Shown in pieces: positions 19,301 through 28,175 of a stretch of DNA of 64,000 nucleotides; within the stretch, counting starts at the first letter, position 1, and each line of letters opens with the position of its first letter. The DNA is taken from NCBI RefSeq assembly GCF_000816495.1, contig NZ_JXBK01000001.1, forward strand, positions 2,170,903-2,234,902. The letters run 5' to 3'. The position numbers and the translations under genes are program-made. Under the pieces are notes generated by a model, which saw only the letters and a list, made by a program, of their open reading frames with translations, ran no database searches and was not told the origin of the DNA. Origin of the DNA: Acinetobacter harbinensis (GTDB lineage Bacteria; Pseudomonadota; Gammaproteobacteria; Pseudomonadales; Moraxellaceae).

Positions 19301-20080
19301 ATGCCCGCTTTTTTTCTTGAATCTAAAGACAATCCAAAAATTAAACAGTTACGTGGTTTAATTGAACAAAGCTCATTTCGTAAAAAAAATCGCCAAACTG
19401 TGCTTGAAGGTACACATTTAAGTATTGCTTGGTTAGAGCAAAAACGCACCATCAATTCTATTTTTACCACTGAAGTGGCTTTTGCTCATCCCGATTTAGA
19501 AAAAATCGTCTCGATGTATGAAGGCAATGTCTTTATTTTAAGCGAAGCTTTATTTAACGATTTAAGCACACTGGGTACATCTTTGGCGTGTTTAGCCATC
19601 GTAGACTTACCTAGCTCAAACCAAGCTTTAAACTTTAAAGAAGACACCTTAATTTTAGACAACATTCAAGACCCCGGCAACGTTGGAACATTACTCCGTT
19701 CAGCGGCAGCCGCCGGTATTGAACAAGTGGTTTGTACCAAAGGTTCAGCCTCTATTTGGTCGCCTCGCGTACTGCGTGCAGGTATGGGCGCACATTTTTC
19801 ATTACAAACCTATGAAAATATTGCCCTAGAAGACTTACTGGAAAAATTCACCATTCCTGTCTATGTGACCAGCTCTCATCATCAATCTGAAAGCCTGTAC
19901 TCGAAAAACTTAAGAAAGCAATGTGTCTGGATTTTGGGCAATGAAGGCCAAGGCGTATCTGATTATGCGCTAAAACATGCAGAAGCTGTGTCTATTCCAC
20001 AGCCCGGCGGCCAAGAATCGTTAAATGTCGCCATTGCCGGCTCAGTATGTTTCTTTGAAATGGTTCGTCAGCGCCTATAA
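19301..20080 (+). CDS. TrmH/SpoU-family RNA 2'-O-methyltransferase
   Basis: A 259-residue SPOUT methyltransferase. The N-terminal substrate-binding domain (SKDNPKIKQLRGL, LEGTHL) is followed by the SpoU domain with the three family motifs: ILDNIQDPGNVGTLLRSAAAAG near 118, WILGNEGQGVS near 211, and SIPQPGGQESLNVAIAGSV near 232. These enzymes use S-adenosylmethionine to methylate rRNA or tRNA ribose. The exact target cannot be told from sequence. It lies 49 bp after fbp with a hairpin between. Confidence 0.9.
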   Translation: MPAFFLESKDNPKIKQLRGLIEQSSFRKKNRQTVLEGTHLSIAWLEQKRTINSIFTTEVAFAHPDLEKIVSMYEGNVFILSEALFNDLSTLGTSLACLAIVDLPSSNQALNFKEDTLILDNIQDPGNVGTLLRSAAAAGIEQVVCTKGSASIWSPRVLRAGMGAHFSLQTYENIALEDLLEKFTIPVYVTSSHHQSESLYSKNLRKQCVWILGNEGQGVSDYALKHAEAVSIPQPGGQESLNVAIAGSVCFFEMVRQRL

Positions 20081-20100
20081 GCAGCACTGTTTCGTTACTT

Positions 20101-20133
20101 TATTTTAAACATCCCTCGCGGATGTTTAAAATA
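20101..20133. promoter_or_regulatory. Perfect 14-bp hairpin upstream of the sigma factor gene
   Basis: TATTTTAAACATCC (20101-20114) pairs with GGATGTTTAAAATA (20120-20133) around CTCGC. It lies 20 bp after the methyltransferase stop. Short T/A tracts lie inside the arms but no T-run follows. It most likely ends the upstream transcript in both directions, but a regulatory role for the sigma operon is possible. Confidence 0.5.
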
Positions 20134-20226
20134 GATTACACTATAAAAATAATAAGTTTTTTGTCAACCAAACCGTTGTTCCCATCGTTATATAACTATG
20201 AACATGGAAATAATGGTGGGTATCCC

Positions 20227-20862
20227 ATGACAGGATTTTCCATCCCTATGGATTCAGCACCCAAACAGTCTAAATCTGAAAATGTAAGTATTCTAAAGAG
20301 TACGGCTGAACAACGGCTGAAGAATTTCATGCAAGACGTGACAGGCCGCGCTTTGGTGATGATGGAAAGCGCCACACAAGGTCATCATGGTATTGCCATG
20401 GACTTGGTGCAAGAAGCCTTTATCTCCTTACATAAAGCGTATGCCGAAAAAGCGACCGACGAATGGTATCCGCTGTTTTACACTATTTTAAATCATAAAT
20501 TACAAGATTGGCGCCGCAAAGAAGCACGCAGGGCGCAACCTTTTTCCTTTTTTAAAAAAATTAGTTTAGATGATGACGATATCGAAGTTAATGATATTGT
20601 TGATGAAAACATGCCGAATCCATTCGACTTTTTGGATCGCGTGGTTACAGCTGAACAAATACAGGATGCTATTGCAAAGCTGCCTGTTCGCCAGCAACAA
20701 GCCTTTATGTTAAGGGCTTGGGAAGGTTTTGATACACACACTACTGCACAGGTCATGGATTGCAGTGAAGGTAGTGTAAAAACGCATTATCACCGTGCTA
20801 TTCAAGGTCTTCGGATTTCTTTAGCACATTTAAATCCATCTCGTGGAGGGTCATCAGAATGA
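20227..20862 (+). CDS. RNA polymerase sigma-70 family (ECF-type) sigma factor
   Basis: A 211-residue protein with sigma region 2 (DLVQEAFISLHKAY, YPLFYTILNHKLQDWRRKEARR) and region 4 (LPVRQQQAFMLRAWEGF, TAQVMDCSEGSVKTHYHRAI). This is the compact two-domain layout of ECF sigma factors. I start at the ATG at 20227 (MTGFSIPMDS), preceded by GGTGGG. An in-frame ATG at 20122 lies inside a hairpin and adds residues unlike the family. The stop overlaps the next start (ATGA), which suggests co-translation with a partner that could control it. The promoters it reads are unknown. Confidence 0.88.
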   Translation: MTGFSIPMDSAPKQSKSENVSILKSTAEQRLKNFMQDVTGRALVMMESATQGHHGIAMDLVQEAFISLHKAYAEKATDEWYPLFYTILNHKLQDWRRKEARRAQPFSFFKKISLDDDDIEVNDIVDENMPNPFDFLDRVVTAEQIQDAIAKLPVRQQQAFMLRAWEGFDTHTTAQVMDCSEGSVKTHYHRAIQGLRISLAHLNPSRGGSSE

Positions 20863-21179
20863 AACAAGATGATTTCTTAAAGCAGATTACGTCTAAACTT
20901 GACGGCGCAGCGCGGCAGCATAGAGACAAAGCTGTGGTCATGAGTCAAGTGATTGAAAAAATTCATCATCAAGAAACCACCCGTTATGGTTGGTGGAAAA
21001 TGTCGGGTTTTGCATTGGCTGCGGCCATTACAGGATTTGTCGTATTGCCTAACTCTTTAGAAATAGCGGTTAAACCGCAAAATCAAGTGATTGTGACGCC
21101 AAAACTTTCTCCGCAAATGGTGGAAGATTTAGAAATGTTAATGGTTTTGGGTGAGGATAAAGTTCCCCATGGCAGCTAA
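20859..21179 (+). CDS. Small single-pass membrane protein, candidate anti-sigma factor
   Basis: A 106-residue protein: a 45-residue cytoplasmic N-terminus (MKQDDFLKQITSKLDGAARQ...), one membrane helix (SGFALAAAITGFVVL, about 50-65), and a periplasmic tail. It overlaps the sigma gene by 4 bp and the next gene by 11 bp. Position and topology fit an anti-sigma factor. I see no clear zinc anti-sigma motif (no HxxxCxxC), so this is inference from context. Confidence 0.7.
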   Translation: MKQDDFLKQITSKLDGAARQHRDKAVVMSQVIEKIHHQETTRYGWWKMSGFALAAAITGFVVLPNSLEIAVKPQNQVIVTPKLSPQMVEDLEMLMVLGEDKVPHGS

Positions 21180-21573
21180 AAAATTAGTATTGGCATTTTG
21201 TGCATTTAGCTTTTTGCAAACCAGTTTTGCAGGCTTTGAGCGTTTTTGGGTTTTTTCTAAAGATGCCAATACACAAGTAGCCGAAACATGGGATACTCTG
21301 TCTGATGCCGAACAACGTGCGCTAATTCAACGTTATCAATCGTTGAAGGAATTACCGCAAGCGCAAAGTACAGTTTTACATCAACGTATGGATTGGTTTA
21401 CTCAACTTCCTGAGCAAGAAAAACAAAAAATGCGTGAAACTTGGCAAAAGATGAGCAGCCAAGAACGTAAAGATTTAGGAACGCGCATGCAAAAAGCCAG
21501 CGCCGAAGAAAGACCTGCCATTCGCGAAGAATATATTAATAAGTACTTACAGCCGCAACCGGTGAGCTATTAA
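21169..21573 (+). CDS. DUF3106 family exported protein
   Basis: A 134-residue protein with a signal peptide (KKLVLAFCAFSFLQTSFAG) and the DUF3106 pattern of short WxxLSxxEQxxL-like helices: ETWDTLSDAEQRALIQRYQ, QLPEQEKQKMRETWQKMSS. Many charged residues follow and the protein is probably periplasmic. The start at 21169 has GAGG 11-14 bp upstream and overlaps the preceding gene by 11 bp. DUF3106 proteins often sit beside such sigma/membrane-protein pairs. The function is unknown, though an envelope-stress sensor or effector is plausible. Confidence 0.82.
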   Translation: MAAKKLVLAFCAFSFLQTSFAGFERFWVFSKDANTQVAETWDTLSDAEQRALIQRYQSLKELPQAQSTVLHQRMDWFTQLPEQEKQKMRETWQKMSSQERKDLGTRMQKASAEERPAIREEYINKYLQPQPVSY

Positions 21574-21707
21574 TTTCTATCAAGGCCTACAATAGCTCTA
21601 GACACTTCCCAAATCATTTTAAACATCACTGTTTATCTTTAAGATCGGCTGTTAGTGCAAATACCTAAAATATTTCTTCCGCTTAACCATCTACTTAAAA
21701 TTTATAT

Positions 21708-21737
21708 AAAAAATGCCTCATTAACTGAGGCATTTTT
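21708..21737. terminator. Bidirectional terminator
   Basis: Stem AAAAATGCCTCA / TGAGGCATTTTT with loop TTAAC. It lies between the DUF3106 gene and the convergent CSLREA gene that ends at 21743, and T-runs are present in both directions. Confidence 0.85.
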
Positions 21738-21742
21738 ATGGA

Positions 21743-24154
21743 TTATTTTTTTCTACGATTGCGATATGCGGCCAGTAAAACTAGGCCAAATAAACCATAC
21801 ACCCCCACACTTCCTCCACCCGAAGCCTGTGTATTGGTGTTTTTAGCAGTATTGATTAAGTCGATTTTTGCATCATTGGACTTTAAACCCTCTGCATCAA
21901 GAATATTATATTCAATCTCATAATCAAATTGACTAAAGCTATTTTTCACCTCGAAGTATAGCTGTCCACCGTAACACGTATCTTTAATATATTGATCTGG
22001 ACACGGTCCACTACGGTCTGCTCTAACCGTTAAACCAGCAGGAATAGCTGCAAGCATGATAGGCAGCTCTATACCTTTGGCATTTTTATAAAAAGCGCCT
22101 TTATATGGAACATTTAAATGCAGGGTGACACCATCGCCGTCGTCGCTATCATTTTCTAAAGGATTAATAGCAATGCTCTGATTCGTACTTGGCGTAATCG
22201 AATATCGGTCATCTTTTGCAATGGGTGCCGTATTAATAAAATCAACTTTTAAGACACCCGTTGAAACTGAACCATCATCTGCTTGCTTAGAACGAATGGT
22301 GTAAGAACAATATCCAAATCCATCCAATGAGGTGGTTTTACCATCTAAACGATAAATCATAATTCGTTTTAAATCTTCTTTCCATTCACACTTCAAGTTA
22401 GGATCAAGATTACCGACAAACTCAGATTTACCCCCCTTTTCCACAAATTCACCGACGCCATATGTATAGGTAGACACGCTATAATTATCGCTATTCAATT
22501 CTTTTAAACGTGTCGCGCCATTGGCATTTAAAACACTTACTTCACTGGGTAGTGTCAGTGCAAAAGGGTCGACATAAATTGCACGATATTGCGCATATTC
22601 TTGGCTATACTTTAGTAAATTTTGCCAATTTTTTAAGTCCTCTTGGTCTTTTGCAATAAACTCTTTATTGCTCTCTGGATTGTTTAAATATTCTTCTAAA
22701 ATTGCTATACGTGTTTTATAACTCTCTATCAATGTCACATAAGATTGGTTTCTTAAATCGATAATATCTGCTGCAGTTAAACGCATCAACTCAATTGAAC
22801 CAATATCACAGCTATTTTTTAAGCTGGGATCTAACATCAAAGTGCCATTGGTAATTCGTTGAAGACCGCGCTGATCCAGATCACTACACTTGTCTGCTGA
22901 GACATTAACTAAATCGAGGTTACTTTGATTATCAATCGGATAATACATCGGTAAAAATAGATTATATTTTGAAGCAGCTTGATAGGTAGACAACACACTC
23001 GACATGCTGACTGAACTTAAATTAAGATTGAAATTATCGGCTTTAAGTGTGTCTTCTGGTAAATCGCACTGCCCTGCGCCATCGTTCAACTGAAATACAT
23101 TGTGTGACGCACTTATCTTAAGATTTGTATTGGTTAAATTGCCATTATTGAGCGCGTAGCGACAGGACTTTCCGCTATTAAAAGCCAGAATATTAAAATT
23201 GAAGGAAATTGAACCCACATCATCATAATAAAAAGTGCTATGAGCCTCATTTTCAACCATGGTATTACTAAGAGCGGCAAATGAATACGAAGGACTTAAA
23301 CGATGATTCACTTCACTGACTGAACGAATAATACTGCCATTTGCTGGATTTGCGATATTTTTTGCAATAGTATTCGCTGTAAGCTTTATCTCAGGATTAC
23401 CACATAGATCAATTGTACTTAAACTGCTGCTAGAACCATTTTTAACAACACTGCTATTACTCAGATTAATAATAGCTTTGGTATTAAGCAAATTAGCTTC
23501 GCAATCCATCGCAATCACACTGCCGACAGGTGCATTGTTACCCTGTATCAAGGTGCGGGTCAGATTAATGTCTTTCGCACTATTTTGTGCCACAACATAA
23601 ATTGCCCCACCAGCTTTGGCAGAAGTTGAATTGAGAATAGCACTATTATTCATGGTGAGCGCACCACCAATTAATAATGCACCGCCCACATCTGCTGAAG
23701 AGCCTTGCTCTAAGATGACGTTGGTTAATGAGAGCGCCGATTCACTTTCAAGCGTATTAAAAATCCGCGATCCAGCCTTGGCAGTAATTTTAGTCTTTAA
23801 TGCTTGAGTGGCCGGATAAGTATTGGTGAGTACATCTTTGTTGGAATAATCAAAAGGTGATTTTCCTAAGATCAATACTTGTGACTGCGGACGCAATTCA
23901 CTTTTAAGTAGATACTCACCCTCTTCAAGCTGAATAGTATCCTTTTGACCATAATTGCTATTGCCTACATTACAACCGCCATAAGATTTATTGTTTTTGG
24001 CTGTTTTAATGGCTTCTCTTAATGCGCATTGATTTAAATTTTCACCATCCTCATCTGCAAAAGTATTCACATAAATGGTTTTTTCTTCTGCCGCCATTAA
24101 AGACATTGCAGCCAATATCATGCTATACAGCAATCCCTTTTTATAATTTTTCAT
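21743..24154 (-). CDS. Secreted CSLREA-type beta-helix protein with GlyGly-CTERM tail (803 aa)
   Basis: A large exported protein. It has a signal peptide (LLYSMILAAMSLMAAEE), then the CSLREA-like motif in the variant CALREAIKTAKNN near residue 43. A long region of short Asn/Ser-rich strands follows (SALSLTNVILEQGSS, GGALLIGGALTMNNSAI), typical of right-handed beta-helices. A domain with NTAPIAKDDRYSITP resembles Ig/cadherin-like modules of surface proteins. The C-terminus (GGGSVGVYGLFGLVLLAAYRNRRKK-type: Gly-rich, hydrophobic, basic) fits GlyGly-CTERM, the signal cut by rhombosortase in type II-secretion species. It is the second gene of a tandem pair (3 bp gap). Ligand and role are unknown. 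Confidence 0.82.
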   Translation of the reverse strand: MKNYKKGLLYSMILAAMSLMAAEEKTIYVNTFADEDGENLNQCALREAIKTAKNNKSYGGCNVGNSNYGQKDTIQLEEGEYLLKSELRPQSQVLILGKSPFDYSNKDVLTNTYPATQALKTKITAKAGSRIFNTLESESALSLTNVILEQGSSADVGGALLIGGALTMNNSAILNSTSAKAGGAIYVVAQNSAKDINLTRTLIQGNNAPVGSVIAMDCEANLLNTKAIINLSNSSVVKNGSSSSLSTIDLCGNPEIKLTANTIAKNIANPANGSIIRSVSEVNHRLSPSYSFAALSNTMVENEAHSTFYYDDVGSISFNFNILAFNSGKSCRYALNNGNLTNTNLKISASHNVFQLNDGAGQCDLPEDTLKADNFNLNLSSVSMSSVLSTYQAASKYNLFLPMYYPIDNQSNLDLVNVSADKCSDLDQRGLQRITNGTLMLDPSLKNSCDIGSIELMRLTAADIIDLRNQSYVTLIESYKTRIAILEEYLNNPESNKEFIAKDQEDLKNWQNLLKYSQEYAQYRAIYVDPFALTLPSEVSVLNANGATRLKELNSDNYSVSTYTYGVGEFVEKGGKSEFVGNLDPNLKCEWKEDLKRIMIYRLDGKTTSLDGFGYCSYTIRSKQADDGSVSTGVLKVDFINTAPIAKDDRYSITPSTNQSIAINPLENDSDDGDGVTLHLNVPYKGAFYKNAKGIELPIMLAAIPAGLTVRADRSGPCPDQYIKDTCYGGQLYFEVKNSFSQFDYEIEYNILDAEGLKSNDAKIDLINTAKNTNTQASGGGSVGVYGLFGLVLLAAYRNRRKK

Positions 24155-24157
24155 CGA

Positions 24158-25981
24158 TCATCCTTCATTATTTTTATATCGACGTAATCCAAGTAAACCG
24201 AATAATGCAAATAGACTCAACCATCCAAATGATCCACCAGATGTAGTGACTTTGCTGCTTTGCATATCATTTTTGGCTTCTTGTACAATATTTACGCTCA
24301 GCTCCATATACGGTTTAGTCTGATTAAAACGAGTGGAAGAAGTCACTAAGCGAATTTTAAATAAATCTGCACCGCGCCACCCCCCCCTTGGCGTATAGAC
24401 CAAAATACCTTCCTCATTGACACTTAGCTGGCCTTTGGATACGGTCTGATTTTGTAGCACTTGCACACAACCAGCTTGCCAAGGTTCTCCCGTCGGATTT
24501 TTCCCAAGAATGGCATCACATTGCTCTTTGGGTACTAAATCACTGTCACCCAAATGCTCAGCCAAAGGAATGGTTGCAATCTCCCCCACCAATAAGTCTT
24601 TCCCCACCAATCCGGTGCTGCTGGGCACAATAATTTCAATTGCACCACGATCACAAAAGCTATTATCAGTATTACGACGCTCATCGCGCTGATCGCCTGC
24701 TTCACAACCCATCAGCGGCACATTGGAATTCAATTGCAATCGTCCTTTATTTAATATTAATGAATCAGATAAAGAATAATGATTCATTAAAATACGCGGA
24801 CGAAAATAACCTAAAAAAGTACTCTCAGATTCCGTATATGGACACAACAGACTCGTCTGATCTGCACTTAAGGTCTTACATTTGCCCTCTAAAGCTTCAC
24901 CCGCAATCAGCTGCGTACCACTCCACAAATCGTTTGGATAAGATGCATCCCCTAAACCACAGCTAGCGGTCACCAGATTATTTTGGATATAACTTTGATC
25001 TTCGGCATTAAAATTACAGTTATCATCTTGGCTGCTCAGATAAGGATTACCCAGCACAATACTGTTGGCAAGATAGGCTTTTTTTGCCGGTGCATTAAAT
25101 TGAATACCGGATGTATTGCCCACTATGGTTAAATTATTTAGCCCCATGCCATCTCGGACATTAATGGCCGGCCCTTTATTGTTATAAAAAGTGCTGCCTG
25201 AAACTTTAAAACTCATTAAAGGAAAAGCCAGCAATGCTGCGGCATCGAGTTGCTGCGCAGAATATATATTCGCGGCTGTATTCTGAATGGTGTGATTGTC
25301 GCGAAAAACTGAATTTGCAATTCTAAACTGTGGCACTTGGCTATACAAAATAGCGCCTTGCTGGGCTTTATTATGCTCAAATAGACTGTATTTAATTTCC
25401 ACCAAGCTACGTATATCTGGGTTCCCTTCAACTGGAAGCGCAGCGTTATAAATTGCGCCACCTTGGTTTGCTTTACCCTCGGTGAATTTCACTCGATCTA
25501 AAGCCAAAAATTCATTGTTATAAATTAATCCACCTTGTTCAGCACAAAGGGTTTCACTACAACCTTGCAGCGTAATTTCGGTCAGACTAACTTTAATTAA
25601 ATCTTTCTTTTGATCATCAATATAAAAAATATTATTCTTACCGACCATTTGAATAATGGCGTTATTCAGGCCTAACTCTTTATTATCATTAAAACTTAAA
25701 TCGTATAGCGTTCTTAAATTCACTGCCGCTGAAATTTTAATTTGATCATTCAGTTTATAAGTGGCTTTTTTTTCAAAGATAATATTCGCACTGGACGCCT
25801 TACCTCCACAGCCAAAATAACCTTGTTCGGGCATATCCTGATTTACATAGGCAATAGCTTCGCGAAGAGAACACTCCTTGTCGTCTTTAACGATATCTTC
25901 TGTGGTGGTTAATATAATATCTGCACTATACGCATGTCCGGCAACGCACAATACGCCTAGGCCTATGCTCCGTTTGAGCAT
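24158..25981 (-). CDS. Secreted CSLREA-type beta-helix protein with GlyGly-CTERM tail (607 aa)
   Basis: A paralogue of the next gene downstream. It has a signal peptide (SIGLGVLCVAGHAYSAD), an intact CSLREAIAYVNQ motif near residue 37, and beta-helix-like repeats with GGAIYN and GAILYSQ turns. A final module (GILVYTPRGGWRGADLFKIR) resembles Ig-like repeats. The C-terminus is GGSFGWLSLFALFGLLGLRR followed by basic residues, a clear GlyGly-CTERM pattern. AAAGGAGAAAG precedes the ATG, a good ribosome site. It is probably the first gene of a two-gene operon encoding surface or extracellular proteins sorted by a rhombosortase encoded elsewhere. A role in adhesion or carbohydrate binding is a guess from the fold. 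Confidence 0.83.
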   Translation of the reverse strand: MLKRSIGLGVLCVAGHAYSADIILTTTEDIVKDDKECSLREAIAYVNQDMPEQGYFGCGGKASSANIIFEKKATYKLNDQIKISAAVNLRTLYDLSFNDNKELGLNNAIIQMVGKNNIFYIDDQKKDLIKVSLTEITLQGCSETLCAEQGGLIYNNEFLALDRVKFTEGKANQGGAIYNAALPVEGNPDIRSLVEIKYSLFEHNKAQQGAILYSQVPQFRIANSVFRDNHTIQNTAANIYSAQQLDAAALLAFPLMSFKVSGSTFYNNKGPAINVRDGMGLNNLTIVGNTSGIQFNAPAKKAYLANSIVLGNPYLSSQDDNCNFNAEDQSYIQNNLVTASCGLGDASYPNDLWSGTQLIAGEALEGKCKTLSADQTSLLCPYTESESTFLGYFRPRILMNHYSLSDSLILNKGRLQLNSNVPLMGCEAGDQRDERRNTDNSFCDRGAIEIIVPSSTGLVGKDLLVGEIATIPLAEHLGDSDLVPKEQCDAILGKNPTGEPWQAGCVQVLQNQTVSKGQLSVNEEGILVYTPRGGWRGADLFKIRLVTSSTRFNQTKPYMELSVNIVQEAKNDMQSSKVTTSGGSFGWLSLFALFGLLGLRRYKNNEG

Positions 25982-26100
25982 ATCTTTCTCCTTTTTATTT
26001 TCTCTATATTTTTATTCTTAAGTCGCAAATTCCCTGCAACATCGAATTATTTTGCTGTACTTTGTCACAGCTTAACGCATTTCTCAAGATTTTTTATTAT

Positions 26101-26805
26101 TTACCGATATTCATCAATTAATGCGTAGATTTGTCTTAAATTGGCATGACTAATTTTCGTTTTTTCTCCTTTTAATAGTTGAATCAACTGTTCTAAGCTT
26201 TGTAATAAAACTGAAGTTTGATGTGGGCCATGAATTAACAAATAATCAATTATTTGAGGATCAATATGAATACCACGACGCGTTAACACAGAAGTGACCA
26301 AGGCCAAACGATCGGCATATAAACTTCCTGTGGGCACTTTAACGCTCACAGCTTGAGTCAAACGAGATTGTAAATCTGGCAATTCGAGTTTTAATTCAAT
26401 CGGCGCAACACGTGAGGAGAATACCAACTGACCGCCCCCCTCATCATTATAATTAATTAAATGAAAGACAGCTTTTTGCCAATGGGGTACGCCGCTGATG
26501 GCTTCAATATCATCTAAAGCCACCAGATCATAGCGATCTAGTGAAGTGATGGCTTCAGTGGGTGCATCTAACAGCTCAAGCAAGGAAACCTGTATGGCAG
26601 ATTTCCCCACTTCTAAATAAGAATCACAAATAGCAGAGAGTAAATGGCTTTTACCGGAACCCGCTCCGCCATATACATAAAAGCGACTCACTAAACCCGC
26701 ATGAAGCTGTCGAACTGCATCAATAACATGTCCCCAACTTGGACCGGAAAAATCACTAATCCGAGCATCGAGTTGAGGTTCTATATCTAATTGCAATTGA
26801 CGCAT
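26101..26805 (-). CDS. hda: DnaA regulatory inactivator Hda
   Basis: Hda is a DnaA-like AAA+ protein that, with the sliding clamp, promotes hydrolysis of DnaA-bound ATP and limits re-initiation of replication. The 234-residue protein starts with the clamp-binding motif QLQLDI (residues 3-8). Walker A is GGAGSGKSHLL near 46, and Walker B is LVALDDIEAI near 95. The size and lack of a DNA-binding domain IV separate it from DnaA. The permease gene ends 21 bp upstream, so the two are probably co-transcribed. Confidence 0.92.
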   Translation of the reverse strand: MRQLQLDIEPQLDARISDFSGPSWGHVIDAVRQLHAGLVSRFYVYGGAGSGKSHLLSAICDSYLEVGKSAIQVSLLELLDAPTEAITSLDRYDLVALDDIEAISGVPHWQKAVFHLINYNDEGGGQLVFSSRVAPIELKLELPDLQSRLTQAVSVKVPTGSLYADRLALVTSVLTRRGIHIDPQIIDYLLIHGPHQTSVLLQSLEQLIQLLKGEKTKISHANLRQIYALIDEYR

Positions 26806-26826
26806 ATATGGGTTTTGCCTTAAAGA

Positions 26827-28041
26827 TTATTTAGGGTCGATAATTTCAATCTTACCGGTTTTTTCAGCATTTTGCTGACTCTTTTGCACCTCAGTTTCTC
26901 GCTTAACATCGACATTACTCGACTCTATTTCCACACTGACATTTCCAGAAAAAGTACTTTTGATAACAATGCTCTTGGAATCATACCAATGGCTTTTTTG
27001 ATAGTAATCTCGTAGGTGTCTTAATAACACCACAATAATAGCGGCAACCGGCAATGCAATGAGCATACCTAAGAAACCCGCCAACTGTGCACCGGCTAAA
27101 ATAGCAAAAACCACAGCAACCGGTGGTAAACCAATTTTATCACCCAGTAAAAATGGTTGTAGTACATAGCCTTCTATGGCTTGCCCAATCATAAACACCA
27201 AAAACACCAAAGCCAAATGCGTCCAATCGATACCAAATTGGAATAAGGTGGCTATCACTGCCGCAATAATCCCCACACCAAAGCCCAAATACGGAATAAT
27301 ACTGGCCAATCCTGCAACCATACCAATAATTAAACCGACTTCTAAACCAATCAATTGCAAACCGACTGCATACACCACACCCAACAGGAACATCACCAAA
27401 AACTGTCCCTTTACAAATGCACCCAATACATTATGGCATTCACCTACCACCACTAAAGTGGTTTGCTCATATGGGCGTGGAATTAAGCGGCGCATGTTGT
27501 CCAACATGCGCTCCCAATCCAGTAAAAAATAGAAAGCAATAATCGGAATTAAGACAACCACACCGCCAATTTGAATAAAGTTCAGACCTGACTGCGCCAC
27601 ACGTAATAATACCGACTGAATACTGTCTGCACTATAATTGGTCTGAATGTAGTCCATCACCACACTTGAAATTTGTTCGGTATCAATTTCCATCGCTTCG
27701 ACATTAAAGGTTTGCGATACCCAAGGTAAAAAGGTGTAATTTAACCAATGAATGCCAGCTGGAATACTGTCTCGCGCATAGATCAATTGTTGCCAGACTA
27801 ACGGTACGACATACCAAATGGCCAAAGTTAAAACAATGCCAATTCCAATAAAGACAATACTGATGGATAACCAACGTGGTAAGCCCAATTTGTGCAGTCG
27901 ACCAACCAACGGACTAAACAGATAAGCCACTAAAAAGGCAGCAACAAAAGGCAATATAACGGGCTTAAGCAAATATAAAACCCACAGGATCAATCCGATT
28001 CCAGCAAGTACAAAAATGCGACGCAAGGTGCGGTCCACCAT
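26827..28041 (-). CDS. AI-2E/PerM-family membrane permease
   Basis: A 404-residue protein with about seven or eight membrane helices, beginning LAGIGLILWVLYLLKPVILPFVAAFLVAYL. Family signatures include IPYLGFGVGIIAAVIAT and GQAIEGYVLQPFLLGDKIGLPPVAVVFAILAGAQLAGFLGML. A charged cytoplasmic tail of about 55 residues follows. Members range from TqsA (autoinducer-2 export) to Na+/H+ antiporters, so the substrate is unknown. The gene lies upstream of hda, an arrangement common in gammaproteobacteria, and is divergent from purM. Confidence 0.85.
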   Translation of the reverse strand: MVDRTLRRIFVLAGIGLILWVLYLLKPVILPFVAAFLVAYLFSPLVGRLHKLGLPRWLSISIVFIGIGIVLTLAIWYVVPLVWQQLIYARDSIPAGIHWLNYTFLPWVSQTFNVEAMEIDTEQISSVVMDYIQTNYSADSIQSVLLRVAQSGLNFIQIGGVVVLIPIIAFYFLLDWERMLDNMRRLIPRPYEQTTLVVVGECHNVLGAFVKGQFLVMFLLGVVYAVGLQLIGLEVGLIIGMVAGLASIIPYLGFGVGIIAAVIATLFQFGIDWTHLALVFLVFMIGQAIEGYVLQPFLLGDKIGLPPVAVVFAILAGAQLAGFLGMLIALPVAAIIVVLLRHLRDYYQKSHWYDSKSIVIKSTFSGNVSVEIESSNVDVKRETEVQKSQQNAEKTGKIEIIDPK

Positions 28042-28143
28042 AGATTCCAGCCTTTCTTTGGTTTATTAGTTTTAAAAGTCAAAATATTTCAATAAAGATA
28101 GCATTTTAGGGCATAAATAACATAAGAGTTTCGTATATTCGGG

Positions 28144-28149
28144 TATAAT
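28144..28149 (+). promoter_or_regulatory. Likely -10 box for purMN (TATAAT)
   Basis: A perfect TATAAT lies 27 bp upstream of the purM ATG. No good -35 box is visible at 16-18 bp. GGAG (28164-28167) is the likely ribosome site. Confidence 0.5.
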
Positions 28150-28175
28150 CTCGGCGCGAATGCGGAGACTTCATT

